From positions 33,423 to 97,422 of the forward strand of contig NZ_JABANE010000020.1 of NCBI RefSeq assembly GCF_012844305.1: DNA of 64,000 nucleotides, given 5' to 3'. The stretch comes from Flammeovirga aprica JL-4 (lineage in GTDB: Bacteria > Bacteroidota > Bacteroidia > Cytophagales > Flammeovirgaceae). The notes under the pieces were generated by a model. That model had not been told where the DNA came from, did not search any database, and worked only from the letters and a program-made list of their open reading frames with translations. Positions 52,703 to 62,897 of the stretch are shown piece by piece; within the stretch, counting starts at the first letter, position 1; each line of letters opens with the position of its first letter. The position numbers and the translations under genes were made by a program.

Positions 52703-55264
52703 TTATTCTTTGATGATTTTTAATGATTTCACAGCATCCTTCCCTAATAGTTTTATTACATAAACACCATCAGTTAAAGAAGAGAAGTCAATACTTAAAG
52801 CACTGTCATTTTCTGGAATTTCATCTTGCTGATAAACACTGCCATCAACACCATACAATTCAAAAGCAGTATAAGTTTGGACTGGAAGGGAAAGAGAAAG
52901 TTTGCCCTTCACCGGATTGGGATAATACATCACAATATCAGATTCCAAAGTATTCATTTCGTTGGTGGATTGCCTTGAATTAGAGGATACAAAGTCAAAT
53001 CTCCATTGTTGATCAGCGTCAGAGCTACTGCTTACACCTAGAGTAACACTCTGATTGACAGCTCCTCCACTTTCTCCATCTAGAGAATAATTTGTCCCTC
53101 TTTTCTGAAGTCGGTAATGTCCATTTCCTGCATCAATTTTCTCCCATTGTTGCCCCCAATCTGTATCATCACGAGCCGATAAAACTACATTTTGTCCATT
53201 TGAACCCGCATCGCCCCCATCTAAACAATAGCCAGAATTTAATTTTTCATAGGCGAAAAAGCCTCCACCTAAATTGATTTCTGTCCAAGTCAAATTATCA
53301 TGTTGCACAAAATTGTAAAGTTCTACAGAACGCCCCTCTATGTTTCCGCCATTACTTCCACCATCTATCGCATATCCTGTAGCATTTCTTTTGATCAATT
53401 GATAATTAATATCTGTATTGATTTCTCCAGCATAGACTTCAACTTCGGCTAAAGAAAGCGTACCTGTTCCATTAATTTGAACCTTGATAATGTTGCCATA
53501 AGCACCACCTGCATTTACAGTTTGTGAAGGATCGGGATGTGTAGCAAATGTTTCAGAATACGTCGTCGTAGTCCCATTAATGACCGAAACAGTATAATCA
53601 CTCAGTCTATCCATACAACAGTTTGTTCTATTGAAAACTACCACTTCATCAATGCTGTAGGTACCTCCCAAATTAACTTCCCACCATGGATTGTTTTCAT
53701 TAGGTGATGTATGCGTAACAGAATTATTGGCCCAATTGCCATTTGTATTTCCATCTATAGCTCTAGAAGCAGATCCGCCATAATCTGTAGAAGACTGACT
53801 CGCAACACCATTCAATGCTATATTATCATTTAAAGAAGGACAATTTGATGAACCAGAAACGTTATTTTGAGAGCCATTATCTGTCACATTTCCACAAGAT
53901 TTTATGGTATTATTTCCGCTACCTGAAGAAATGACCATAGGGTATTGAGTGTTATTATTGAACTCACAAGATTGTGCATCGAAGTTATTTTGAGAAGGAG
54001 AATTCGTTCCTAAAAGACGTACAATATCTTTTGATCCTCCAAACTTGATTTTAAAATCCTGATTCACAACCGTCTCAGTCCCTGTAAGTGTAATCTCATG
54101 ATTACTTCCTCCAACATAGGCAACTGTTTTCGAACCGTTATAATAAGGATCGACGGCAGGGATGATGGTAATATCTGCCAAGTACCCATTGTCCGAACCA
54201 TAAGTATTCTGATACACAGGTCCGTAAGCAAGATCTGCTTTACAATTTGTCAATGTGCCTGATCCCAATGAAAAGCCGTTTTCACAGGCAATTGCTGTAC
54301 AGCCCTCCACATATTTTGTACCCGTAGCATGAGCAACAGTAACACCCGTTCTCATATATCTTACCGTACAATCAATAACAGTGGGGTTGTCAGTCCCTCT
54401 GCTGATCTCCACCCCATCGACATATGTAGTACCCGCATTATAGGCTCTAATGCCTGCTTCGCCCAAACTCATCATATATCCTGGAGGTAATTTATAGCCC
54501 CAAACGGTCATAAAATCAACATTATCAGCCGGAGAACCTGTTCCTTCTTCTGCCAGCATATCATCTGTTGTTCTTACTTGGCCTTCCACATAACACCCTT
54601 CAATAGTGGGGTAACTGGCCGCTTGCATAAAAATAGCATGTCCGTAAGAGTGATGGATAATTGTAGTGTTTTTCAAATGGCTGTAATTCCCTCTAACATT
54701 GATTGCGGAATGCTTATAATGGGTAATTACAGGTCCACCACCTTTACCAAAGGCATCACCATATCCATAAGGGTAAGAACCTCTTACAGTAAGATGAAAA
54801 CCATCAATCAGGTTATTTGAGCCGTCCATATGGATATTTGTCGCTCTTTTTTGAGGACGATCATCGACGGTTCCATCATCGATCATGGTCAGGTTTTTAA
54901 GAACATTGTTGTTCCCTAGAGTTTGAAGGTGACTGTAATCTACGTTCCCAAAAGCACGCATTACATCGGTATTGATATAAAGGGTTACGCCTGTAAAATC
55001 ATACGTGCTGTTATTCCCTGCAAAAACGAAAAGTGGATTACCAAAATCCCCATTTGCGATATCATCTGCATCAATATAGTAGTTTCCGGGAGCCAATTTC
55101 ACATTTGCATTATCATCATCCAAATAAGGTTTTAATGCACTTAGTGAATTGACTACTGTTTGGGCATAAAGAGTGGAGGTAAATAAAAAGAATGTTGTCA
55201 ATGTAAACAGTTTGATGAACGCTTTCGATAAAACGCCAGAAAAGTTGATAACATATTTCATCAT
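52703..55264 (-). CDS. Secreted right-handed beta-helix protein with discoidin-like and ricin-like modules and T9SS tail
   Basis: Protein of 853 residues, paralogue of the next gene (4-base gap, so an operon). Signal peptide to about 34; beta-helix about 35-470 with the same block near residue 231 (TTDDMLAEEGTGSPADNVD). The C-terminal modules differ: an F5/8-type C (discoidin/CBM32-47-like) domain at about 480-613 (NIALNGVASQSSTDYGG, SRAIDGNTNGNW, PWWEVNLGG), then a ricin-like beta-trefoil at about 618-760 with repeated YxLDGG/QxVxL strands (SGYCLDGGDAGSNGQNVVL, TNYSLDGESGG), and a T9SS type A tail (YYPNPVKGKLSLSL). Probably the second half of a two-enzyme surface attack on one polymer. Confidence 0.78.
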   Translation of the reverse strand: MMKYVINFSGVLSKAFIKLFTLTTFFLFTSTLYAQTVVNSLSALKPYLDDDNANVKLAPGNYYIDADDIANGDFGNPLFVFAGNNSTYDFTGVTLYINTDVMRAFGNVDYSHLQTLGNNNVLKNLTMIDDGTVDDRPQKRATNIHMDGSNNLIDGFHLTVRGSYPYGYGDAFGKGGGPVITHYKHSAINVRGNYSHLKNTTIIHHSYGHAIFMQAASYPTIEGCYVEGQVRTTDDMLAEEGTGSPADNVDFMTVWGYKLPPGYMMSLGEAGIRAYNAGTTYVDGVEISRGTDNPTVIDCTVRYMRTGVTVAHATGTKYVEGCTAIACENGFSLGSGTLTNCKADLAYGPVYQNTYGSDNGYLADITIIPAVDPYYNGSKTVAYVGGSNHEITLTGTETVVNQDFKIKFGGSKDIVRLLGTNSPSQNNFDAQSCEFNNNTQYPMVISSGSGNNTIKSCGNVTDNGSQNNVSGSSNCPSLNDNIALNGVASQSSTDYGGSASRAIDGNTNGNWANNSVTHTSPNENNPWWEVNLGGTYSIDEVVVFNRTNCCMDRLSDYTVSVINGTTTTYSETFATHPDPSQTVNAGGAYGNIIKVQINGTGTLSLAEVEVYAGEINTDINYQLIKRNATGYAIDGGSNGGNIEGRSVELYNFVQHDNLTWTEINLGGGFFAYEKLNSGYCLDGGDAGSNGQNVVLSARDDTDWGQQWEKIDAGNGHYRLQKRGTNYSLDGESGGAVNQSVTLGVSSSSDADQQWRFDFVSSNSRQSTNEMNTLESDIVMYYPNPVKGKLSLSLPVQTYTAFELYGVDGSVYQQDEIPENDSALSIDFSSLTDGVYVIKLLGKDAVKSLKIIKE

Positions 55265-55534
55265 AATAAAAGTATTAAAATGTAATAGAAAATGTGTTGA
55301 GTGATTATTGAAAATCTAAAGCCATCATAATTGATGCCGGTGAATTTAATTCAGGGCTTCATCAAAAGTATTTACACATTATTAGACATAACGGTCAATA
55401 TGTATTCCAAAAAGGAAAATAGGGTCTATTTTAGAAGTAATCATGAGTTACTCCTAATCATTTTGATAAAATATTTGGTTACGTCAGTCTATTTATATTA
55501 GAGTAATTGTTTTGTAAACTAAATTATAGCAAAC
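55265..55534. promoter_or_regulatory. Leader region of the beta-helix operon
   Basis: AT-rich; should carry the promoter of the 55264-50218 operon. No clear motif found and no reading frame that looks real. Confidence 0.4.
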
Positions 55535-55872
55535 TTTCAATCGACATTTCTGCAAGCTTTTTAGATCTACTTTCAAGCACCCTTCTTCTTCATTTTTGTA
55601 TTGACACAAAAACGAAGCAAAAAAGTCAAGGCTTTGAATGCAAAAGCTAAATTCCATTCCTCTCGCCTAAATGATTTTAAACTCGCTTTGCTCAAACAAG
55701 AAAATCATTTTTAACGGCTCAATACATGAAATTCTTAACGCTTTTCCCTTCAAGGCCGAGGGTCGAACTACCAAACTAAAATGGTAGAAAGTCCACTGCG
55801 TGCATATTAAGTGTTAGCGTCATTCGTGTCTTATAGATCCTCAGAAATTTCGTAATTTCTAAAACCATAAAA
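55535..55872 (+). repeat. Family C dispersed repeat, copy C4
   Basis: Contains TTCTTCATTTTTGTATTGAC, CGCCTAAATGATTTTAAACT, AAATCATTTTTAACGGCTCA, CCCTTCAAGGCCGAGG, GTTAGCGTCATTCGTG and AATTTCTAAAACC. More diverged than C1 and C3. Confidence 0.7.
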
Positions 55873-56260
55873 ATTTGAAAACTTAGTTTACATTGTTCTT
55901 AATAATTCATTTCATTTTGCTGGTTGAATAAATCGGACAATTAAAATAATAACTTGATTGCGCAATCTAAATTTCAAGAGATCTCTTAAAATGTCATTAT
56001 GTATAATCGGCATTATTCAAAAGTTTTGTTCTTCTAATACATATACCATTAAATGTGCAAACTCACTAATGTGGAGCCTGAATACAGTAATAATTACACT
56101 TATTTAATTTATGTAGCAAATCTATATCGTTTTACACATGCAGAGAATTATTTATCCAAAAAGATGGGGTAACATTGGTAACAAATAGGTGTTACAATGG
56201 TACCCCAAATTAAAATAATTCAATAATATACAGCAATAGTTATATTACGCTGAATAAGTC
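55873..56260. other. Gap with two adjacent perfect palindromes
   Basis: No gene. GATTGCGCAATC at 55956-55967 and AAGAGATCTCTT at 55976-55987 are both exact palindromes, 20 bases apart centre to centre. The rest is AT-rich. Role unknown. Confidence 0.45.
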
Positions 56261-59200
56261 TTAAATATCGATTTTGGTTTCTGTTTTCTTATTACTGGCA
56301 TATACCGACGGTAATACTTTGTATTCTGCCTTAAAACATTTTGAAAAATACTTCGGATTAGAGAAACCCACCTCATAAGCAATTTCTGAAATGGTCAGAT
56401 TACTAGATTCCAACAGTTGGCTTGCCCTTTTTAATCGAACGGCTCTGATAAAATCTGAAGGTGATTTACCCGTCAGCATTTGCACTTTTCTATACAAATG
56501 CCCTCTACTAATATCTAGTTCACTGCTTAGTTCTTCCACAGTAAGATTGGTATTGGAAATATTATTTTCAATGAAAATTAAAGCTTTTTGGATTAGCTTT
56601 TCATCAATACTTTCCACCTTAGCATCGGTTGGGTTGGCTTCCAGCTTTTTACTAAAGGCTTGCTGAAGTTTTGTACGCTGTTCCAATAAACTATGGATTC
56701 TTGATTCAAGGACATCAAAATTAAAGGGCTTAGAAACGTATTGATCTGCTCCGCTTTCAAAAACTTGTACCTGTGATTCTTCAGAAGTTTGTGCAGTAAG
56801 TAATATGACTGGAATATGCGAAGTTCGGATGTCTTCTTTCACCTTTTTACAAAGTGCATTTCCATCCATAACCGGCATCATAATATCACTGATGATCAAA
56901 TCAGGGAAGTTGTTGATGACTTGCTCCCAGCCTTCTTGTCCGTTTTTGGCTTCTATAACGTTGAACTTACCTTTTAAATTACTCACCAAAAACTTTCTGA
57001 AGTCTTCATTGTCCTCTACCACCAATAAGTTCGGTGTTTTTCTAGAGTGCTTCACCTCTGTCTCCTTCTTAAACCATGCTTTCTTATTCTTTATCACATT
57101 TGGTTTATGCAACGGAAGTGTTCCTTCTTCTATCTTCTCAAGAGGTAATTTCATACTAAAACAGCTTCCTTCACCTAGTGTACTTTCCACCGTAAGTTGT
57201 CCACCGTGAAGTTCCACATATTCTTTCGCCAAAGATAAACCAATACCGCTTCCTTCCCTATTGGTCACATTTGGAGTGTCAATTTGATAAAAACGGTTGA
57301 AGATGTTTTCCAAGTGTTCTGGAGCAATTCCTATTCCTGAGTCACTCACTTTAATCGTCAATGAGTCCTTTTCTTTGTCAATTGACAGCGTAATTCTCCC
57401 ATTTTCTGGAGTGAATTTACAAGCATTGGAAAGAAGGTTGAGAAGTACTTTTTCTAATTTATTATAATCAAAAGTGCTTCTTAAAGAGTCTATTTCAGTG
57501 TGGAATTCTAAACTGATATTTTTCGATTGCGTCAGATCATCAAAGGAGTGAAGTAATTCTTCTGTAAAGGAAACTACATCTGTGACACTTCGCTTGAGTT
57601 GCAATTGATTGGTGCCAATTTTCTGGAAATCTAATAGTTGATTGACCAAATTCAACAAGCGTTTGGCATTTCTATGAATCAATAAATGCTGTTCCTCTTC
57701 TTCAGGGTATTTATTGGATTGTATGATTTTTTCTAAAGGCGTAAGTATTAATGCCAGTGGCGTTCTGAATTCATGACTTACATTCGCAAAGAAGTTGATT
57801 TTCAAGTCATTCAATTCTAATTCTTTCTTATTTTTGATCCTTTCTGTCCAATATTTCCATATTTGATAAGCAATCAGAAGAAGCACAATTGCATAAAAGC
57901 TGTAAGCCCAAACTGTAAACCAAGGGGCTGGTAAAACTTCTATTTCAATTGAAGTTCCTTCAACATTCCAATACCCATCACTGTTAGAAGCTTTCACTAC
58001 AAATGTATAATTCCCCGGATCAATGTTGGTATAGCTTGCCTCTTGTTTTTTACCTACATAATTCCAATCGTCTTCAAACCCCACCAATTGATAAGCATAT
58101 TCACTTTTCTTTGAAGAGGTATTGGTCAAAGCCACATAATCAATGCTAAAGTCGTTTTGATAATACTTCAGTGTTATTTTTTTGGATAAACTGATATGAG
58201 ATTTCAAAGGTGAATTTTCTCCACCAATAGGCACTTCTTTATTAGAAATTTTAAAACCCTTCAATCTTAATTTTGGAATATATAGATTGTCTTTGATTTG
58301 ACTTGGATCAAAAATCACTAGACCATAATTCCCACCAAATAACAATTGTCCATTCGTGGTTTTACACTGCACATCGGGCCAATATTCATTGGGTTCCAAT
58401 CCGTCTAAAGTATTGTAATTTTTAAAACGACCTTTCTCAATTTCAAATTTTGAAATCCCTTTATTGGTACTCAACCATAGATTTCCATTATTATCGCCTA
58501 GCACCCCTTTAATAGAGTTTCCTGCCAATCCGTTTTTTGTTGTATAACTAATGAAGGAATTGGTTTCAGGGTCATATTTATTCAGCCCTAATGATGTTCC
58601 AATCCAGAGGTTTTGGTTTTCATCTTCATAAATACTTTGAATGATATTTCCAGAGATGCTTGTCGTATCTGACGTAGAATTTAAAAACCTTTTAAAGGTT
58701 CCTTTCTGACGGTCAAATAAATTCAAACCCTTCATGGTCCCTACCCAAATTTCATTTCTGGAGTCTTTAAAAACTTGTTTTACTCTATTGTCAGAAAGGG
58801 TATTTTCATTGGCTCCATTCTGATAATTGACAAACTTTTTTGTGATGTTATTGTAGATATCCAAACCATGATGTGCATACCCAATATACAGATCGTCCTT
58901 CTCTTTTAAGAGCGCATAAATCGACTCTGACTTCAAACTGTTGGGGTTGTGTGGATCAGGTCTGTAGCTTTTGAAAGTACCTTTCTTTTTATCGAAATAA
59001 TTTAGTCCGTCTAATGTTCCTACCCACAAAAAGCCCGGTTTGTCTTCTGTGATGCAGAATATATAATCATTACTTAAACTGTTCTTATCGTTCTTATTGG
59101 CTTCATAATGTTCAAAAGTGTGAGTGTTTGCATCAAACCTGCTTAATGTTCCTCCCACTTTTGTACCGATCCAAATCTCTCCCTCAGAATCTTGATACAT

Positions 59201-60268
59201 AGATCTCACCCTATTATTTCTCAATCCATTTTCAAGATAGTTGTCATCAATAGTATTAAAAGGTTTTCTGTTTTTATCAAAAATATTGACACCTGCATCC
59301 AATGTCCCCAACCAAATATTCCCATATTGATCTTCCAGCCAACTTGTGATTGTATTACTGTTAATACCTCTCTTTTGGTACTTATTGTATCTGAGTGTGT
59401 TGATTTCTCCATTCTTTTTCCTCAAAACTACACCCACATCTCTTACGCCTAACCATCTGTTACCTTCCGAGTCAATTTGCAGAATACTGGTATTCCCTTT
59501 AAGACCAAATGGAATTTTTTCTTCTTCAATTATAAAGTCTGAAGACAATAAATAATACTCATCATAATCATGATTAACGGCGATCAAAACTGAAGCATCC
59601 TCCTTTAAAGTCAAACTATTAATACTGCTCCCTTGTAAGAAAATGTAGTTATTCGCATTAGAGGAGCTACTGAGTATTTCAAGTCCTTTGATGCTTCCCA
59701 CCATTATTCCCCATTGTGGGTGCTCCAATATACTTTGGATCTGATTGCTAATGATGGAAGAAGGATTGTTTTTATCGTGAACATAATGTTTGATCAAATT
59801 GAGCTGAGCATCCAAACAATACAAACCATTACCGTAAGTTCCCACCCAAATATTCTGCTGTGTATCAATCAAAATAGCTGTTACCATCAACGGTATATCA
59901 TCTTCTTTCTCTAAGGCTACTCTAGTGATTTTATACGTCGTAAGGTCCAGTTTATTTAATCCTTCTTGGGTTCCAATCCATAAATTATCATGTTTATCTT
60001 CCGCCAAAACGGTCACCATATTATTACTCAATGTTGCAGTATCGGAGGTTGAGTTTGTAAACGATTGAAAGTTATACCCATCATATTTTGATAATCCGCC
60101 ATTAGTCCCCAGCCAAATCAGTCCATTCGCATCTTCATAAATGGTATTGACATAGTTAGAAATCAATCCATCCTTGATGGAAAGATGACGAAATTCTATT
60201 GGAGTTTTATTCGCAAAAACAGATGTTACAAAAGCATTAAAAAGTAAAAAAAGTAATAGTAATCTCAT
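56261..60268 (-). CDS. Complete hybrid two-component system sensor-regulator (HTCS)
   Basis: Single-chain sensor and transcription factor of 1335 residues. Order: signal peptide (about 1-19); periplasmic propeller repeats of the Reg_prop type (NGLIWLGTNGGLSKYDGYNF, NLWIGTQEGLNKLDL and many more) to about 690; a Y_Y_Y domain (about 695-770); a membrane helix near 783 (WFTVWAYSFYAIVLLLIAY); HisKA with VSHEFRTPLALIL near 828; HATPase with NLLSNACKFTP, DSGIGIAPEH and GSGIGLSLAKEY; receiver from 1079 (LLVVEDNEDF, phospho-site in SDIMMPVMDG near 1126); AraC HTH from 1226. Such proteins sense a glycan breakdown product and switch on the surrounding locus, here most likely the enzymes on both sides. 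Confidence 0.95.
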   Translation of the reverse strand: MRLLLLFLLFNAFVTSVFANKTPIEFRHLSIKDGLISNYVNTIYEDANGLIWLGTNGGLSKYDGYNFQSFTNSTSDTATLSNNMVTVLAEDKHDNLWIGTQEGLNKLDLTTYKITRVALEKEDDIPLMVTAILIDTQQNIWVGTYGNGLYCLDAQLNLIKHYVHDKNNPSSIISNQIQSILEHPQWGIMVGSIKGLEILSSSSNANNYIFLQGSSINSLTLKEDASVLIAVNHDYDEYYLLSSDFIIEEEKIPFGLKGNTSILQIDSEGNRWLGVRDVGVVLRKKNGEINTLRYNKYQKRGINSNTITSWLEDQYGNIWLGTLDAGVNIFDKNRKPFNTIDDNYLENGLRNNRVRSMYQDSEGEIWIGTKVGGTLSRFDANTHTFEHYEANKNDKNSLSNDYIFCITEDKPGFLWVGTLDGLNYFDKKKGTFKSYRPDPHNPNSLKSESIYALLKEKDDLYIGYAHHGLDIYNNITKKFVNYQNGANENTLSDNRVKQVFKDSRNEIWVGTMKGLNLFDRQKGTFKRFLNSTSDTTSISGNIIQSIYEDENQNLWIGTSLGLNKYDPETNSFISYTTKNGLAGNSIKGVLGDNNGNLWLSTNKGISKFEIEKGRFKNYNTLDGLEPNEYWPDVQCKTTNGQLLFGGNYGLVIFDPSQIKDNLYIPKLRLKGFKISNKEVPIGGENSPLKSHISLSKKITLKYYQNDFSIDYVALTNTSSKKSEYAYQLVGFEDDWNYVGKKQEASYTNIDPGNYTFVVKASNSDGYWNVEGTSIEIEVLPAPWFTVWAYSFYAIVLLLIAYQIWKYWTERIKNKKELELNDLKINFFANVSHEFRTPLALILTPLEKIIQSNKYPEEEEQHLLIHRNAKRLLNLVNQLLDFQKIGTNQLQLKRSVTDVVSFTEELLHSFDDLTQSKNISLEFHTEIDSLRSTFDYNKLEKVLLNLLSNACKFTPENGRITLSIDKEKDSLTIKVSDSGIGIAPEHLENIFNRFYQIDTPNVTNREGSGIGLSLAKEYVELHGGQLTVESTLGEGSCFSMKLPLEKIEEGTLPLHKPNVIKNKKAWFKKETEVKHSRKTPNLLVVEDNEDFRKFLVSNLKGKFNVIEAKNGQEGWEQVINNFPDLIISDIMMPVMDGNALCKKVKEDIRTSHIPVILLTAQTSEESQVQVFESGADQYVSKPFNFDVLESRIHSLLEQRTKLQQAFSKKLEANPTDAKVESIDEKLIQKALIFIENNISNTNLTVEELSSELDISRGHLYRKVQMLTGKSPSDFIRAVRLKRASQLLESSNLTISEIAYEVGFSNPKYFSKCFKAEYKVLPSVYASNKKTETKIDI

Positions 60269-60469
60269 ATAAAAAATCAGGTTAATCTTAAAAAGTGTAG
60301 CAGATCATTCCATTATATCTCACTTATTTGAAGGGGAGATTTCCTTTTTGTATTATAAATATGATAAAAAAGTGATAACTATTAAAATGGAATTAGGATG
60401 TACTTCTTAAAACTTCAAGTTTTGGGGCTTAAATTAATGTATCTTCAAAACTAATTGTGTAGAATACCT
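60269..60469. other. Leader region of the HTCS gene
   Basis: AT-rich; nothing recognisable. Promoter expected here for the minus-strand HTCS gene. Confidence 0.4.
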
Positions 60470-60550
60470 ACAGGCACGAATGTGAAGCCTAAGCATCATT
60501 CGTGCCCTACAGATCAACAGAAATCTTCCGATTTCTAAATACCATAAAAT
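60470..60550 (+). repeat. Family C repeat, right-end fragment, copy C5
   Basis: Only the last 80 bases of the repeat: CAGGCACGAATGTGAAGCC, GCATCATTCGTGCCCTACAG, AATCTTCCGATTTCTAAATA. Confidence 0.7.
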
Positions 60551-60590
60551 AGACTTTGGGTTTTTATTTGTTTAGCCTGTTTCATCGGTT

Positions 60591-62888
60591 CTATTTTAAT
60601 GCTTTATATTCCAAAATTGGAGCTTCTAACAAAGGCTTTCTCTTTGTGTGTTTTTTGACTCCAAAATAGTTGGCTTTTCCTTCAGGATGAGGAATTGATT
60701 TTAAGATGGGTTTTATTTTTGACGTGATACCTAATGTCACTTTTTCCCCTTTTTGAAGAGAAATACAAAACTCTCCCTCTTTCATTTTTTCAATTTTGAA
60801 TTGCTTTCCTTTACTTATTTGATAGGCGTTCTCCCAACCAGGAATTTTAAGTATACATACTTTTCCTGCAAGGCTTTTCACTTCCACCCATTTAATTTCT
60901 TTTTCTTGGAGAGAGGCACTTACTTCAAAACCTCCCTGTGCTAACAATTTGGAGAATGAGGCTTCTTCCCACTTTTCAGGAATAGCAGGAAAAATTCTAA
61001 CTTTTCCTCCCCAACTTTGAAGGCTATATTCCATGATAGATGAGGCCCCACTTAAGGGTGTCTCAATCACAGGATTACTGCCTTCCATATAAAAAGTATT
61101 GGGCAAAAAATGAGCACCCCCAATTTCTGCATCTAAAAAAGTTTGCATAATCGCTTCAGCTTCATTGCCCATACCTAGTGCGGAATATAATGAGGATGCT
61201 CCCGTAAATGAATATCCTGCCAATGCTTTTCCATTTTCAATATTATGCCAATGCAATACTGATTTCACTACCAAATCTCGGTCTTTTTCACTGTCAGGAT
61301 CCAACTGAAATAAAGGGTACAATGCCAATAAATGAGAGTAATGACGATGCGACATATCCACAGGCTGATCACTTCCTATCATCAATCCGTTTTCATCCGT
61401 TGGGTAATCAATAAGGTCGTTTAGAATCCCTTTCCAATGTGTTATTAATTCTGTATTGGCATTAAAATGTTGGCTTAAAGCAATTGATTCATTCAAAAGC
61501 CACCTTAGTACGGCTAGATTATAATTGGTATTTTGAAAAGACTTAAATCCTTTATACTCAGGAGAACCCATGGGTGTCAGTTCATATTTCCCCTCATCAT
61601 TTTGAATCAGTTTATCCTCATATTTTTTGATAATTCGTTTCGCTTTAGGCAACCATTTTTCATAAAGTGCTTCATCATCTCCTTGATAATCAAAATAGAG
61701 CCAATAGTTGTGCAATGCCCAACCGTAATCACCTAAGCTTTTTCCGGTTCTATTTCTCATAATCCATTCAAACTGCTCATCTATCAATTCTATATAATTG
61801 TAAGCGATATCTTGATGGTTACTAGTATTGAAAGGCCAATAGGTCAATTGTACATTCAAGTTCCACCACAACCCAGGCCATGAAGTATTTTTAAAATACA
61901 CTCCATTCAAATCCAAGGCAGGTCCATCAACTCTAGAACAGGTAGCGAGTTTATACAATTGAATCCAATAAAACGATTCCATTCTATTGTCGGGCATTGA
62001 TAAAAATGATTTTTGGTAAAAGGAATGCCACCACTTTCTTGTTGCTTTCTCTAGTTTTTTCACCCCAAGCTCAACCCCTTTTTGGACTTCCTTCACCGCT
62101 ACTTTCTCTGAGACATTGGAAGCCGGCACTTCATTGGCAGTCGTTAAATATAATGTTGTTTTAGCACCTTTCTTTTCAGCCTTCCATGCCGTAGCATAAT
62201 CACCTCCTGCTTCTAATTTTTGTACACAAACATTGACTCCATCAATGACTTTTTGTTCGGGTAAATGTGGATTAAATAGATAATCATCTTTATACCTTTC
62301 ATACATCAAATGGGCTCTCGGGCATGAAGGATCACCGGGTAACCACTCATAATTAATGGGACATTCTTTTCCTTCTTTTTGCTCTGATGAAGTCAATTCT
62401 ATGATTTGAAGCATATCATCATACGCCGTAAAAGCTCTAAAATCGATTTGCCCTAAATCTGTATAAATCGTACCCCTCACTTCTGCATTCCAAAGGTCTT
62501 GACGTAATGATGCATTGAGAATTTTACCTTCGGGTCGAATGACCATTTTCCCAATATCAAGCCTTGAAAAATCTAATAAATTGGTCCCGTCTACGCCCAT
62601 TGAAGTTTTCTTATTGGGTGCTTTTCTGTGATCGGTTACATCTTGGCGACCAATGTGAAAATTAAATCGGTTTTCATCTAATTTCGCATACATCATCATG
62701 CCTAGTTGACCATTCCCTACAAAGGCACCTTCCGCCCATTGTGAAGGAATTTCCTCCCAGGTCAAATCATGTTGTGCCATAAATGATGGCCAGTCAATTT
62801 TGCTTTTTACTTGAGCCCTAAGTAAGGGTGTTTTGAAAAAAAATAGGGCTAAGATTAATATATAATAGTGCTTTTTAAAGTGCATCAT
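60591..62888 (-). CDS. GH95-like (alpha/alpha)6-barrel glycosidase, secreted
   Basis: Protein of 765 residues with signal peptide (YILILALFFFKTPLLRAQ). Seen: the N-terminal beta domain with WAEGAFVGNGQLGMMMYAK, equivalent to the GNGRLGAMV of GH95; the barrel with WWNLNVQLTYWPFNTSN, whose N343 and N345 match the asparagine pair GH95 uses to activate water; GSPEY with a candidate general acid E444; and MSHRHYSHLLALYP at about 512-525. GH95 members hydrolyse alpha-L-fucosides or alpha-L-galactosides. This one is divergent, so another substrate is possible. Nine bases after the upstream beta-propeller gene, so the same operon. Confidence 0.75.
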   Translation of the reverse strand: MMHFKKHYYILILALFFFKTPLLRAQVKSKIDWPSFMAQHDLTWEEIPSQWAEGAFVGNGQLGMMMYAKLDENRFNFHIGRQDVTDHRKAPNKKTSMGVDGTNLLDFSRLDIGKMVIRPEGKILNASLRQDLWNAEVRGTIYTDLGQIDFRAFTAYDDMLQIIELTSSEQKEGKECPINYEWLPGDPSCPRAHLMYERYKDDYLFNPHLPEQKVIDGVNVCVQKLEAGGDYATAWKAEKKGAKTTLYLTTANEVPASNVSEKVAVKEVQKGVELGVKKLEKATRKWWHSFYQKSFLSMPDNRMESFYWIQLYKLATCSRVDGPALDLNGVYFKNTSWPGLWWNLNVQLTYWPFNTSNHQDIAYNYIELIDEQFEWIMRNRTGKSLGDYGWALHNYWLYFDYQGDDEALYEKWLPKAKRIIKKYEDKLIQNDEGKYELTPMGSPEYKGFKSFQNTNYNLAVLRWLLNESIALSQHFNANTELITHWKGILNDLIDYPTDENGLMIGSDQPVDMSHRHYSHLLALYPLFQLDPDSEKDRDLVVKSVLHWHNIENGKALAGYSFTGASSLYSALGMGNEAEAIMQTFLDAEIGGAHFLPNTFYMEGSNPVIETPLSGASSIMEYSLQSWGGKVRIFPAIPEKWEEASFSKLLAQGGFEVSASLQEKEIKWVEVKSLAGKVCILKIPGWENAYQISKGKQFKIEKMKEGEFCISLQKGEKVTLGITSKIKPILKSIPHPEGKANYFGVKKHTKRKPLLEAPILEYKALK

Positions 62889-62897
62889 CTTCGTTTT

